Assembly (NCBI RefSeq): GCF_024128855.1
Contig: NZ_JAMYDV010000005.1
Location: 109,749 to 173,748 of the forward strand
Direction: 5' to 3'
Source of the DNA: Rhodovulum tesquicola
Lineage (GTDB): Bacteria; Pseudomonadota; Alphaproteobacteria; Rhodobacterales; Rhodobacteraceae
DNA: 64,000 nucleotides
The first letter of the stretch is position 1; each line of letters begins with the position of its first letter. This document shows positions 43,910-53,967 of the stretch, in pieces. The notes beneath the pieces are model-generated. The model did no database searches and was not told where the DNA came from. It worked only from the letters and a program-made list of their open reading frames with translations. A program made the translations under genes and the position numbers.

Positions 43910-44692
43910 TCAATCGTCATAGGCATGCCCCGCGCGCAACCCTTCGCGGACCCGGTGCGCGACCTCCAGAAACTGCGCCGTGTCACGGATATCCAGCGGC
44001 CGATCCTTCGGCAGCGGGCTCTCGATCACATCCGTGATCCGCCCCGGGCGGGGACTCATCACCACGATCCTGGTGGACAGATAGACCGCCTCGGGGATCG
44101 AGTGCGTCACGAACAGACAGGTCTTCCCCGTCCGCGCCCAGAGCGCCAGAAGCTGCTCGTTCAGGTGGTCGCGCACGATCTCGTCCAGGGCGCCAAAGGG
44201 TTCATCCATAAGCAGAATATCGGCATCGAAGGCCAGCGCGCGGGCAATGCTGGCGCGCTGCTGCATCCCCCCCGACAACTGCCAGGGATACTTGTTGCCG
44301 AACCCTTTCAGGTCCACCAGCTCCAGCACGCGGGCGACCCGTTCCTCCTGTTCGGCCCGGGGAAAACCCATGATCTCCAGCGGCAGCTTGATGTTCTTCG
44401 CAATCGTCCGCCACGGATACAACCCCGCCGCCTGGAACACATAGCCATAGCTCCGCGCCTGCCGCGCGGCATCCGGCGTCATGCCGTTCACGCTCAGGCT
44501 GCCCCCCGTCGGATGCTCCAACGCCGCCACACAGCGCAGGAAAGTCGTTTTCCCACAACCGCTTGGCCCGATGAAACTGACGAACTCGCCCTTTTCAATG
44601 CTCAGCGATACATCGCTAAGTGCATGAACCGGCCCGTCATTCGTCTGGAACACCAGATCGAGGTGATCCGCCTTGATTACCGCAGACTTCAC
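43910..44692 (-). CDS. ABC transporter ATPase
   Basis: A 260-residue ATPase of the nitrate/sulfonate/taurine-type importer group. Walker A is GPSGCGKTTF, the Q-loop is YGYVFQAAGLYPW, the signature is LSGGMQQRASIARAL and Walker B is ILLMDEPFGALDE. I place the start at GTG 44692, which has AAGGGAAC upstream; another GTG at 44731 would add 13 residues. It energises the two permeases encoded downstream and follows the dihydropyrimidinase gene. Confidence 0.9.
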   Translation of the reverse strand: MKSAVIKADHLDLVFQTNDGPVHALSDVSLSIEKGEFVSFIGPSGCGKTTFLRCVAALEHPTGGSLSVNGMTPDAARQARSYGYVFQAAGLYPWRTIAKNIKLPLEIMGFPRAEQEERVARVLELVDLKGFGNKYPWQLSGGMQQRASIARALAFDADILLMDEPFGALDEIVRDHLNEQLLALWARTGKTCLFVTHSIPEAVYLSTRIVVMSPRPGRITDVIESPLPKDRPLDIRDTAQFLEVAHRVREGLRAGHAYDD

Positions 44693-44743
44693 AATCGTTC
44701 CCTTGCCCGGGCGGGCCACAGGCCCCGCCACCCTGCCCCTGCC

Positions 44744-46198
44744 TCAGACCCCGCTTGCCGGAATCCCCGTCCGCTCCACCCTGCGCGGCGCGGTCAGTTC
44801 CTTCCAGGACGACAGCGCCCGGTTCACCGGCCCGTTCGGCTCGCGCCGCACGAATTGCCCATGCCCTTCCTCGCCCCGGAACTCGCCGTCATGGACCGCG
44901 ACCCGCCCCCGCGTCAGCGTGAAACGCGGCAGGCCCTTGACCTTGTGGCCCTCGAACACGTTGTAATCTATCGCAGATTGCTGGGTCGCCGCCTGGATCG
45001 TCTTTTCCTTCTCGGGATCCCAGACCACCAGATCGGCGTCCGAGCCGACCAGCACCGCGCCCTTCTGCGGATAGCAGTTCAGGATCTTGGCGATATTGGT
45101 CGAGGTCACGGCGACGAACTCGTTCGGCGTCAGCCGCCCCGTGCCGACCCCATGGGTCCAGAGCATCGGCAACCGGTCCTCCAGCCCGCCGGTGCCATTC
45201 GGGATCCTGGTGAAATCGCCCACGCCAAAGCGTTTCTGCGCGGTGGTAAAGGCGCAATGGTCGGTGGCCACGACCGACAGAGACCCCGATTGCAGCCCGG
45301 CCCACAGGCTGTCCTGATGGCGCTTGTTGCGGAAGGGCGGCGACATCACGCGGCGCGCGGCATGGTCCCAGTCGGGATGGGCATATTCGCTGTCGTCCAG
45401 CGTCAGGTGCTGGATCAGGGGTTCGCCCCAGACCCGCTTGCCCAACATCCGCGCCCGCCGGATCGCCTCATGCGCCTCTTCACAGGAGACATGGACGACA
45501 TAGAGCGGCACGCCCGCCATGTCGGCGATCATGATCGCGCGATTGGTCGCCTCGCCCTCGACCTCGGGGGGGCGGGAATAGGCATGCGCCTCGGGGCCGG
45601 TGTTGCCCTCATCCATCAGGCGGCGCTGAAGCTCCGCCACCACGTCGCCATTCTCGGCATGGACCAGCGGGATGGCCCCAAGGTCTGCGCAGCGGCGGAA
45701 CGAGGCATACATCTCGTCATCATTCACCATCAGCGCGCCCTTGTAGGCCATGAAATGCTTGAAGCTGGTGATGCCCTTCTGGCGAACCACGGCCTCCATC
45801 TCGTTGAAGACCTGTTCCGACCACCAAGTGACCGCCATGTGGAACGAGTAATCGCAATGCGCCCGCGTCGACTTGTTGTCCCACATCTGAAGCGCGTCGA
45901 GCAGCCCCTGCCCCGGGGACGGCAGCGCGAAATCCACCACCATCGTCGTGCCGCCCGACAATGCCGCGCGGGTGCCGGACTCGAAATCATCCGCCGAATA
46001 GGTGCCCATGAAGGGCATCTCCAGATGCGTATGCGGATCAATCCCGCCCGGCATGACGTAGCAACCGGTCGCATCCAGCGTTTCATCGCCCTTCAGGTCC
46101 GGCCCGATCTCGACGATCCTGCCGCCCTCCACGGCCACGTCCGCCTTGTAGGTCAGATCGGCGGTGACGATCGTGCCGTTCTTGATGATGGTGGTCAT
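44744..46198 (-). CDS. hydA: Dihydropyrimidinase (D-hydantoinase)
   Basis: A 484-residue cyclic amidohydrolase that opens dihydrouracil or dihydrothymine to N-carbamoyl-beta-amino acids. Metal-site residues are visible: His56 and His58 in GGIDPHTHLEMPF, the carboxylated Lys153 in FKHFMAYKG, His in PLVHAENGD, His in YVVHVSCEEA and Asp in VVATDHCAF. Length is normal. It lies between the beta-ureidopropionase-type gene and the ABC transporter genes, and supplies the second step of reductive pyrimidine breakdown. Confidence 0.95.
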   Translation of the reverse strand: MTTIIKNGTIVTADLTYKADVAVEGGRIVEIGPDLKGDETLDATGCYVMPGGIDPHTHLEMPFMGTYSADDFESGTRAALSGGTTMVVDFALPSPGQGLLDALQMWDNKSTRAHCDYSFHMAVTWWSEQVFNEMEAVVRQKGITSFKHFMAYKGALMVNDDEMYASFRRCADLGAIPLVHAENGDVVAELQRRLMDEGNTGPEAHAYSRPPEVEGEATNRAIMIADMAGVPLYVVHVSCEEAHEAIRRARMLGKRVWGEPLIQHLTLDDSEYAHPDWDHAARRVMSPPFRNKRHQDSLWAGLQSGSLSVVATDHCAFTTAQKRFGVGDFTRIPNGTGGLEDRLPMLWTHGVGTGRLTPNEFVAVTSTNIAKILNCYPQKGAVLVGSDADLVVWDPEKEKTIQAATQQSAIDYNVFEGHKVKGLPRFTLTRGRVAVHDGEFRGEEGHGQFVRREPNGPVNRALSSWKELTAPRRVERTGIPASGV

Positions 46199-46237
46199 TG
46201 CGTTTCTCCCTGTTGAAGCCTGTCCCGGCCTCTGATC

Positions 46238-46286
46238 TTCTTCTTGGTCAAAATACCCCGGGGGGTCCGGGGGGCTGGCCCCCCGG
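46238..46286. repeat. GGGGG-rich palindromic intergenic element, copy 2
   Basis: This copy starts TTCTTCTTGG and passes through AAATACCCCGGGGGG into a hairpin with CCGGGGGG and CCCCCCGG arms. It is nearly identical to the element at 29037-29086. It lies in the 99-base gap between the dihydropyrimidinase and hydrolase genes, so it may attenuate transcription inside this operon. Confidence 0.7.
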
Positions 46287-46297
46287 CCCTCGAAAGC

Positions 46298-47554
46298 TCA
46301 CCCCACGATCTCCGCCGTCTCCACCACCGCGTGGAACAACACGTTCGCGCCCTTCTCGGCCCAGTCGGGGGAAATCTCCTCGGCCTCGTTGTGGCTGAGC
46401 CCGTCCACGCAGGGGCACATCACCATGGTGGTGGGGGCCACGCGGTTGATCCAGCAGGCGTCGTGGCCCGCGCCCGAGACGATGTCCATGTGGGAATAGC
46501 CCAGCCGCTCGGCGGCGTCGCGCACGCGGCCCACAAGCACCGGGTCGAAGGCGGGGGGGTCGAAGAAGCCGACCAGTTCGGACGAGAACTTGACCCCGAT
46601 ATCGGCGCAGACCCCCGGCGCGCGGGCTAGGAACTCGGCCACCATCGCGTCCAGCGTGTCCAGGATGTGGCTGCGGAAATCGACCGTGAAGACGACCTTT
46701 TCAGGGATGATGTTGCGGCTGTTCGGATGGACGTCGATGTGCCCCACCGCCCCCACCGCGTTCGGTTGCCGCGCGATGGCGATCTCGTGGACAAGCTCGA
46801 TCAGTCGCGCCATCCCGCGGCCCGCGTTGCGGCGCAGATACATCGGCGTGGACCCCGTGTGCTGGCCCTTGCCGGTCACCGTGCATTCGATCCAGCGCAG
46901 GCCCTGGCCGTGGGTGACGACGCCGATCTCCTTGCCCTCGGCCTCGAGGATCGGGCCCTGCTCGATATGCAGTTCGAAAAAGGCGTGCATCTTGCGCGCG
47001 CCCACGGGTTCCTCGCCCTTCCAGCCGATGCGTTCCAGTTCGTCGCCGAAGCGCAGCCCCCTGGCATCCCGCCGGTCATAGGCCCAGTCCCGCTCGAGCA
47101 CGCCGGCAAAGACGCCCGAGGCCAGCATCGCGGGGGCAAAGCGCGTGCCCTCCTCGTTGGTCCAGTTGGTGACAACGATGGGGTGTTTCGTGCGGATGCC
47201 AAGATCGTTCAGCGTGCGGATGATCTCGAGGCCCCCCAACACCCCCAGCACGCCGTCATACTTGCCGCCCGTGGGCTGGGTGTCGAGGTGGCTGCCCACA
47301 TAGACCGGCAGCGCCTCCGGATCCGTGCCCTCGCGCCGGGCGAACATGGTGCCCATCTCGTCCACCCCCATGGTGCAGCCCGCCTCGTCACACCAGCGCC
47401 GGAACAGCGCGCGACCCTCGGCATCGGCGTCGGTCAGGGTCTGGCGGTTGTTGCCGCCCGCGATGCCGGGGCCGATCTGCGCCATTTCCATCAGGCTGTC
47501 CCACAGCCTTTGTCCGTTGATCTTCAGGTTCTCTCCGGGGGCTGTCATGGTCAC
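46298..47554 (-). CDS. hyuC: Beta-ureidopropionase / N-carbamoyl amino acid hydrolase (M20 family)
   Basis: A 418-residue Zn-dependent amidohydrolase. Metal motifs are visible: VYVGSHLDTQPTGGKYDG, TNWTNEEGTRF, FFELHIEQGPILE and SGAGHDACWI. In this context it should hydrolyse N-carbamoyl-beta-alanine to beta-alanine, CO2 and ammonia; allantoate amidohydrolase is the usual alternative for the family. GTG at 47554 has GAGG at good spacing; ATG at 47548 is also possible. It leads the operon that continues with dihydropyrimidinase and the transporter. Confidence 0.92.
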   Translation of the reverse strand: MTMTAPGENLKINGQRLWDSLMEMAQIGPGIAGGNNRQTLTDADAEGRALFRRWCDEAGCTMGVDEMGTMFARREGTDPEALPVYVGSHLDTQPTGGKYDGVLGVLGGLEIIRTLNDLGIRTKHPIVVTNWTNEEGTRFAPAMLASGVFAGVLERDWAYDRRDARGLRFGDELERIGWKGEEPVGARKMHAFFELHIEQGPILEAEGKEIGVVTHGQGLRWIECTVTGKGQHTGSTPMYLRRNAGRGMARLIELVHEIAIARQPNAVGAVGHIDVHPNSRNIIPEKVVFTVDFRSHILDTLDAMVAEFLARAPGVCADIGVKFSSELVGFFDPPAFDPVLVGRVRDAAERLGYSHMDIVSGAGHDACWINRVAPTTMVMCPCVDGLSHNEAEEISPDWAEKGANVLFHAVVETAEIVG

Positions 47555-47785
47555 GTCATCCTCACCTGTTTGCCTGCGGTCGTGCCGCCCACGCCCTCTG
47601 CGGAGCGTTGTCGCCGATCACTCTTGCCTCCCCCCGACCCGAGTTCAAGCGGCGCGGGGCGGCGGCCGAAAAATTTTCGCGATTCGGCGCCGCAAGCGGT
47701 TAAAGTGCCGTCGTCCCGGGCAAAACGGGACCAATGACAACCGGGGCGGGCAGTCTTGGGAAACAGATCAGGGAGGAAAACAAAG

Positions 47786-48622
47786 ATGAACAACAACACG
47801 TTGCTGATCGGAGGGGTGGTTGTGGCCGCGGCCTTTGCTTTCGTGGTGACCCAGAAGCGCTCCGGCACGGAGGACGCCGAGATCGAGTCCCGGGTCGCCG
47901 CCCTCAACGACCGGATCGGCGAGTTGGAAAGCTCGCTCGCCGAGGTGACGGAGCGCGCCGACGCCCAGGCCGCGGTGATCGCCGAGACCGCCACGCTGGG
48001 CAGCCGGCTGGCCGAAACCGTCCAGGGGCTGGGCGAGGTCTCGGGATCGGTCGCGCAGACCGCCGCGGCACCCGCCCCCGCCGAGGCGCCCGAAGCCGCC
48101 CCGGAAACGGCCGCCGCAGCGGCGCCGGGCACCGGCGTGGGCGAGACCGCGATCCTTGCCGATGGCGCGATCCGCGCCTTCGTCTCGCGCGTGGACGCGG
48201 CGGGCCAGATGGCGCGGCTGTCGATGAACGGCATGATGTCCGATATCGCGGCGGGCAGGTCGGTCACCTTGGCGGTGGACGGCCAGACCTGCGACGTGAC
48301 GGCCGATGCCATCGCGGATGGCAAGGTCAGCCTCAGCGCCGAATGCGCCGCGACGGCGACCGAAAGCGCCGCTGCCCCGGCCGGGATCGGTGATGGAACA
48401 GGCATCGCTGTGGGCGAGACCGCGATCTTCGGCGATGGCGCGGTGCGGGTGTTCCTGTCGCGGGTCGATGCGGCGGCGGGCACGGCGCGCATTGCGGTCA
48501 ACGGGCTTGCCACCACCACGCTGGCCGTGGGCGAAAGCGTCGAGGCCGACGGGGCCTGCTCGGTCGCGCTGGGCGGGGTCGAGGGCAACCGGGCAAGCCT
48601 CGGCTACGCCTGCGGAAGCTGA
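47786..48622 (+). CDS. Membrane-anchored coiled-coil protein with two tandem beta repeats
   Basis: A 278-residue protein of unknown function. It has an N-terminal anchor (NNTLLIGGVVVAAAFAFVVT), a coiled coil (about 30-85), an Ala/Pro linker, then two homologous repeats. Repeat 1 begins VGETAILADGAIRAFVSRVD and repeat 2 VGETAIFGDGAVRVFLSRVD; each ends in a Cys-containing segment (GQTCDVTADAI; GACSVALGGV). It is probably periplasmic. GGGAGG precedes the ATG at 47786. It is divergent from the beta-ureidopropionase gene and convergent with the aminotransferase gene, inside the pyrimidine region. Confidence 0.75.
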   Translation: MNNNTLLIGGVVVAAAFAFVVTQKRSGTEDAEIESRVAALNDRIGELESSLAEVTERADAQAAVIAETATLGSRLAETVQGLGEVSGSVAQTAAAPAPAEAPEAAPETAAAAAPGTGVGETAILADGAIRAFVSRVDAAGQMARLSMNGMMSDIAAGRSVTLAVDGQTCDVTADAIADGKVSLSAECAATATESAAAPAGIGDGTGIAVGETAIFGDGAVRVFLSRVDAAAGTARIAVNGLATTTLAVGESVEADGACSVALGGVEGNRASLGYACGS

Positions 48623-48630
48623 CAGTCAGC

Positions 48631-48657
48631 CGCCCGCCCGGCCTGTCCGGGCGGGCG
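48631..48657. terminator. Hairpin between convergent genes
   Basis: CGCCCGCCCGG and CCGGGCGGGCG form a perfect 11-base stem around a CCTGT loop. It lies between the stop of the two-repeat protein gene and the stop of the aminotransferase gene. There is no clear T tract, but position and stem strength suit a bidirectional terminator. Confidence 0.65.
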
Positions 48658-48669
48658 CTTGCGGTCGGA

Positions 48670-49998
<1,329 letters not shown>

Positions 49999-50044
49999 GA
50001 ACATCTCCAGAAGGCGGGCCGCCCGGATCGGGCGGGCAAAACGT

Positions 50045-50060
50045 TTGACCGGGCGGTCAG
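50045..50060. promoter_or_regulatory. rutR box: RutR-type operator
   Basis: TTGACC-GGGC-GGTCAG matches the known RutR consensus TTGACCA-NN-TGGTCAA at 11 of the 12 outer arm positions. It lies 5 bases downstream of a -10-like element for the aminotransferase and upstream of the divergent regulator gene. Repression lifted by uracil or thymine would be expected. Confidence 0.75.
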
Positions 50061-50064
50061 GACC

Positions 50065-50092
50065 ACGCTAGCAGAGGCTTGGGGGCAGTCAA
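50065..50092 (-). promoter_or_regulatory. Candidate promoter of the aminotransferase gene
   Basis: On the minus strand, TTGACT (50087-50092) and TAGCGT (50065-50070) are spaced by 16 bases. The RutR-type box begins 5 bases past the -10, over the expected start point, as suits repression. Confidence 0.55.
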
Positions 50093-50176
50093 GCGCACCG
50101 CCCCATGTCCGTCGGGAACTGTCCGCCGGCGCTCATGGTAAACGAAACCCGAGAGTTTTCCAGCGATCCCTTTTTG

Positions 50177-50791
50177 ATGACTTCCCATCTCCCCCGCACC
50201 CGCATCCAGCGCCGCAATCGCCGTGCGATCCTCGATGCCGCCCTGGCGGTATTCTCGCAGCATGGTTTTCGTGGCGCCACGCTCGACCGGATCGCGGCCG
50301 AGGCGGGGCTGTCGAAGCCCAACCTGCTCTACTATTTCCCCTCCAAGGAGGCGATCCACGAGACGCTTCTGGCCGGGCTTCTGGAAACCTGGCTCGACCC
50401 GCTTCGCGCGCTCGACCCCGCGGGCGAACCCATCGAGGAGATCCTCGGCTATGTCCGCCGCAAGCTGGCGATGAGCCGGGATTTTCCGCGCGAGAGCAGG
50501 CTATTTGCCAACGAGATCCTGCAAGGCGCACCGCGGATCGGACCGACGCTGGACGGCGAACTGAAAAAGCTGGTGGACGAGAAGGCGGCGGTGATCGCGG
50601 GCTGGTCCGGCGAAGGGCGGATTGCCGATGTCGACCCTTGGCACCTGATCTTCTCGATCTGGGCGCTGACCCAGCATTATGCCGATTTCGACGTGCAGGT
50701 CCGCGCCGTGCTGGGACCGGATCGCGGCGATCCGTTCGATGGGGCCGAGCGCCATCTGGTCACGCTCTTCACCCGGCTGCTGACCCCCTGA
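50177..50791 (+). CDS. rutR: TetR-family pyrimidine regulator RutR
   Basis: A 204-residue TetR regulator. The helix-turn-helix region is ILDAALAVFSQHGFRGATLD plus GLSKPNLLYYFPSKEAI. It shares several blocks with E. coli RutR as I recall it: SKPNLLYYFPSKEAI, RDFPRESRLFANEILQGAP, DEKAAVIAGW and DPWHLIFSIWALTQHYADF. RutR binds uracil or thymine and releases its operators. The ATG at 50177 fits the family N-terminus but lacks a clear ribosome site; in-frame ATGs at 50105 and 50135 are alternatives. It is divergent from the aminotransferase gene. Confidence 0.85.
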   Translation: MTSHLPRTRIQRRNRRAILDAALAVFSQHGFRGATLDRIAAEAGLSKPNLLYYFPSKEAIHETLLAGLLETWLDPLRALDPAGEPIEEILGYVRRKLAMSRDFPRESRLFANEILQGAPRIGPTLDGELKKLVDEKAAVIAGWSGEGRIADVDPWHLIFSIWALTQHYADFDVQVRAVLGPDRGDPFDGAERHLVTLFTRLLTP

Positions 50792-50920
50792 GCAGACCCG
50801 CGCCCGCCACCGGGACGGTGTTAACCATGAGCCGCAAATCTTCTCGCCAAACCCTTTTCGCGCGCGCATGCTGAATACATCTTTTCATGGGGTGGGGGCC
50901 TGAGCAGGAGCTTGGGACCA

Positions 50921-51253
50921 ATGCAGATCATCGGCCCGATTCCGGCGGTCGGTATCCAGGACAGCGGCGTGACCGCCGTCAGTGCCATTGCCGCGACGAC
51001 AACCGTCGCGGCAACGGGCGGCGGGAACGCGTCCGGACAGACCCGCAACGAAACAGGCGAGCGCGGCCAGCAGCCGCCGCGCGCGATCTTCCCCGCACCC
51101 GACCCGGACCGCCCGGCGGGTCCGCCGCCAACCTTCGACACCACTCCGCTCCAACTCGAAGCGGAGCGGCGCCTCAGCGAGGCATCGGCCTTCTGGCGCA
51201 GTAGCGCCCCTCCCGCCGAACCGGCGCAACGCCAGCTCGACATCGAGGTCTGA
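50921..51253 (+). CDS. Small hypothetical protein
   Basis: A 110-residue product of unknown function. The N-terminal half is Ala/Thr/Val-rich (QDSGVTAVSAIAATTTVAAT), the middle is Pro-rich, and the C-terminus is charged (LQLEAERRLSEASAFWR). There is no clear signal peptide or membrane helix. The ATG at 50921 follows a GGAG site. It lies between rutR and the convergent preA. It may be genuine but could also be a chance frame. Confidence 0.45.
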   Translation: MQIIGPIPAVGIQDSGVTAVSAIAATTTVAATGGGNASGQTRNETGERGQQPPRAIFPAPDPDRPAGPPPTFDTTPLQLEAERRLSEASAFWRSSAPPAEPAQRQLDIEV

Positions 51254-51281
51254 GCCGGACAGCCGCCGCAGGCACGCGTGC

Positions 51282-52586
51282 CTATTCCGTGGCGCGCACA
51301 GCCGGATTGTTGGGATGCGCCGTCCAGTTCCCGTAGTCCGCGGGAACAGTCTTTCCCGTGCGCGGATCGACCTCGCCCGGCGCCAGGCGGCGCATGGTGA
51401 TGCAGCCCTCGACCGGACAAACATCGACGCACAGATTGCAGGCAACGCATTCCTCGTCCTTCACCACGAATCGCCTCTCGGGCGTCATCCCGATCGCCTG
51501 ATGGCTGGTATCCTCGCAGGCCGCATAGCACCGTCCGCACTTGATGCACGCCTCCTGGTCGATCACCGCCTTGGTGATGTAGTTAAGGTTCAGATATTGC
51601 CAATCCGTTACGTTCGGCACGGCCATCCCGGTAAAGTCCGACAGGGTTGAGAACCCCTTGCGGTCCATCCAGTCCGACATGCCCGCGATCATTTCCTGCA
51701 CGATGCGGAAGCCGTAGGTCATGACCGCCGTACAGACCTGCACATTGCCCGCGCCCAGCGCCATGAACTCGGCCGCATCCTTCCATGTCGTCACGCCGCC
51801 GATGCCGGAAATCGGCAGACCCCGCGTCTGCGGATCTCGGGCGATCTCGGCCACCATGTTCAGCGCGATGGGCTTCACCGCCGGGCCGCAATAGCCGCCA
51901 TGGGTGCCCTTGCCGTCGATGGTGGGTTCCGGACACATCAGGTCGAGGTCAACCGAAGTGATCGAGTTGATCGTGTTGATGAGCGACACCGCATCCGCGC
52001 CGCCCTTGTGCGCCGCGCGGGAGGCCAGCCGGATATCGGTGATGTTGGGCGTCAGTTTCACGATCACCGGCATGCGCGTATTCGCCTTGCACCAGCGGGT
52101 GACCATCTCGACATATTCGGGCACCTGCCCGACGGCCGAGCCCATGCCGCGCTCGCTCATCCCGTGGGGGCAACCGAAATTGAGTTCCACCCCGTCCGCG
52201 CCCGTCTCCTCGACCCGCGCGAGGATGCGCTTCCACGCCTCCTCCTCGCAGGGCACCATCAGGCTCACGACCATCGCCCGGTCGGGCCAGTCGCGCTTGA
52301 CCGTCTTGATCTCGCGCAGGTTCACCTCCAGCGGGCGATCGGTGATCAGTTCGATATTGTTGAGCCCCAGAAGCCGCCGGTCGGCCCCGTAGATCGCGCC
52401 ATAGCGGGGGCCGTTGACATTGACCACGGGCGGGCCGTCCTCGCCCAGCGTCTTCCACACAACGCCGCCCCAGCCCGCCTCGAACGCGCGCACGACGTTG
52501 TATTCCTTGTCGGTGGGCGGCGCCGAGGCCAGCCAGAACGGGTTCGGCGACTTGATCCCCACGAAATCGTTTCTCAGGTCGGCCAT
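51282..52586 (-). CDS. preA: NAD-dependent dihydropyrimidine dehydrogenase, subunit PreA
   Basis: A 434-residue FMN and iron-sulfur subunit. The dihydroorotate dehydrogenase-like barrel shows IKSPNPFWLASAPPTDKEYN, WKTLGEDGPPVVNVNGPRYG, ELNFGCPHGMSERGMGSAVG and GIGGVTTWKDAAEFMALGA. Two 4Fe-4S clusters near the C-terminus are CIKCGRCYAACED and CVACNLCVDVCPVEGC. With PreT it reduces uracil or thymine with NADH, the first step of the reductive pathway. It follows preT after 3 bases. Confidence 0.95.
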   Translation of the reverse strand: MADLRNDFVGIKSPNPFWLASAPPTDKEYNVVRAFEAGWGGVVWKTLGEDGPPVVNVNGPRYGAIYGADRRLLGLNNIELITDRPLEVNLREIKTVKRDWPDRAMVVSLMVPCEEEAWKRILARVEETGADGVELNFGCPHGMSERGMGSAVGQVPEYVEMVTRWCKANTRMPVIVKLTPNITDIRLASRAAHKGGADAVSLINTINSITSVDLDLMCPEPTIDGKGTHGGYCGPAVKPIALNMVAEIARDPQTRGLPISGIGGVTTWKDAAEFMALGAGNVQVCTAVMTYGFRIVQEMIAGMSDWMDRKGFSTLSDFTGMAVPNVTDWQYLNLNYITKAVIDQEACIKCGRCYAACEDTSHQAIGMTPERRFVVKDEECVACNLCVDVCPVEGCITMRRLAPGEVDPRTGKTVPADYGNWTAHPNNPAVRATE

Positions 52587-52589
52587 GGC

Positions 52590-53930
52590 TCAGCCCTCCG
52601 CCATCAGGGTTGCATGGATGTCCTCGGCGGCGTCGCGGCCCTCGGCCACCGCCGTCACGGTCAGATCGTCGCCGCCCGCCGCACAATCGCCACCGGCCCA
52701 GACGCCCGGCAGGCTGGTCCGCCCCGGCCCGGTCACGGCGATCTTGCGGCCCGACAGCGCCAGCCCCTCGGGCGCGCCCTCGAGGCTCTGGCCGATCGCC
52801 TTGAACACCTGGTCTGCCCGGATGCGGAAGGTCTCGTCGGTCATCTCCAGCCCTGCCCCGGTCTCGCGGGTATAGGCGAATTCCACCGCCTCGACCGCGC
52901 CCTCGCCCAGGATGCGCAGGGGCGCGGCCCCGGTGACGATGCGCACGCCCTTGGACGCGGCGAGGTTCTGTTCCTCTTCCGAGGCGCTCATCGCGTCGCG
53001 GCCACGGCGGTAGACGATGGTCACCGTCTCGGCGCCCAGCAGTTTCGACTGGACCGCGGCATCCACCGCCGTCATGCCGCCCCCGATCACCACCACGTTG
53101 CGGCCCACGGCGATGGTCGACAGGTCGTCGGCCTGCCGCAGATCCGCGATGAAGTCGACGGCGTCGCGGACATGGGATTTCTCCTCGCCCTCGGCGCGGA
53201 GCGCGTTGACGCCGCCCAGCCCGATCGCGAGGAACACCGCGTCGTAGTCCCCCCGCAGCCCGTCGAGCGAGAGGTCACGCCCCAGCGCCCTGCCGTTGTG
53301 GACCGCGATGCCGCCTATCCCCAGCAGCCAATCCACCTCGGCCTGGGCGAAGCCGTCCACCGTCTTGTAGGCGGCGATGCCGTATTCGTTCAGCCCGCCC
53401 GCCTTGGGCTTCGCGTCGAACAGGTCGACCGCGTGCCCCTTCATCGCCAGACGATGCGCGCAGGCCAGCCCCGCGGGCCCCGCCCCCACCACGGCGATCC
53501 GCCGGCCGGTCGGCTGCCCCCGCGTGTAGGGGTGCCCGCCCGCGGCCATCAGCGTGTCCGTGGCATAACGCTGCAGCCGGCCGATCTCGACCGGCTTGCC
53601 CTCTGCCACCTCACGCACGCAGACCTCTTCGCAAAGCTGCTCGGTCGGGCAGACGCGGGCGCACATGCCGCCCAGGATGTTCTGCTCGAAGATCGTCCGC
53701 GCGGCCGCCCTGGGCGCCCCGGTCGCGATCTCTCGAATGAAGAGCGGGATGTCGATGGCGGTGGGACAGGCCGCGACGCAGGGCGCGTCATGGCAGAAAT
53801 AACAGCGGTCAGCGGCAACCCGTGCCTCATGCGCCGTCAAAGGCGGCGTCTTGTCGGCGAAATTGTCGCGGTAGGCTTCGGGCGCGAGGCGCCCGGAAAC
53901 GACCCCGGGGGTAAGTGGCGTATTGGCCAT
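52590..53930 (-). CDS. preT: NAD-dependent dihydropyrimidine dehydrogenase, subunit PreT
   Basis: A 446-residue FAD and iron-sulfur subunit of the GltD/DPD N-terminal type. The cysteine-rich N-terminus has CYFCHDAPCVAACP and CARVCPTEQLCEEVC. The FAD site is VVGAGPAGLACA and the NAD(H) site is VVIGGGMTAVDAA; ATG region GVWAGGDCAAGGDDLTVTA closes the fold. It passes electrons from NADH to PreA. The ATG at 53930 is chosen for its GGGAGGG ribosome site. A large palindrome lies about 50 bases upstream. Confidence 0.95.
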   Translation of the reverse strand: MANTPLTPGVVSGRLAPEAYRDNFADKTPPLTAHEARVAADRCYFCHDAPCVAACPTAIDIPLFIREIATGAPRAAARTIFEQNILGGMCARVCPTEQLCEEVCVREVAEGKPVEIGRLQRYATDTLMAAGGHPYTRGQPTGRRIAVVGAGPAGLACAHRLAMKGHAVDLFDAKPKAGGLNEYGIAAYKTVDGFAQAEVDWLLGIGGIAVHNGRALGRDLSLDGLRGDYDAVFLAIGLGGVNALRAEGEEKSHVRDAVDFIADLRQADDLSTIAVGRNVVVIGGGMTAVDAAVQSKLLGAETVTIVYRRGRDAMSASEEEQNLAASKGVRIVTGAAPLRILGEGAVEAVEFAYTRETGAGLEMTDETFRIRADQVFKAIGQSLEGAPEGLALSGRKIAVTGPGRTSLPGVWAGGDCAAGGDDLTVTAVAEGRDAAEDIHATLMAEG

Positions 53931-53967
53931 TCCGGCCCTCCCTGCTGCCTTCCCTTTTCGGTGCAGC

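Noticed and set aside
47734..48393. Alternative plus-strand frame across the two-repeat protein
   Set aside because: Its translation is Arg/Gly-rich and lacks structure, whereas the chosen frame has a ribosome site, membrane anchor, coiled coil and an internal repeat.
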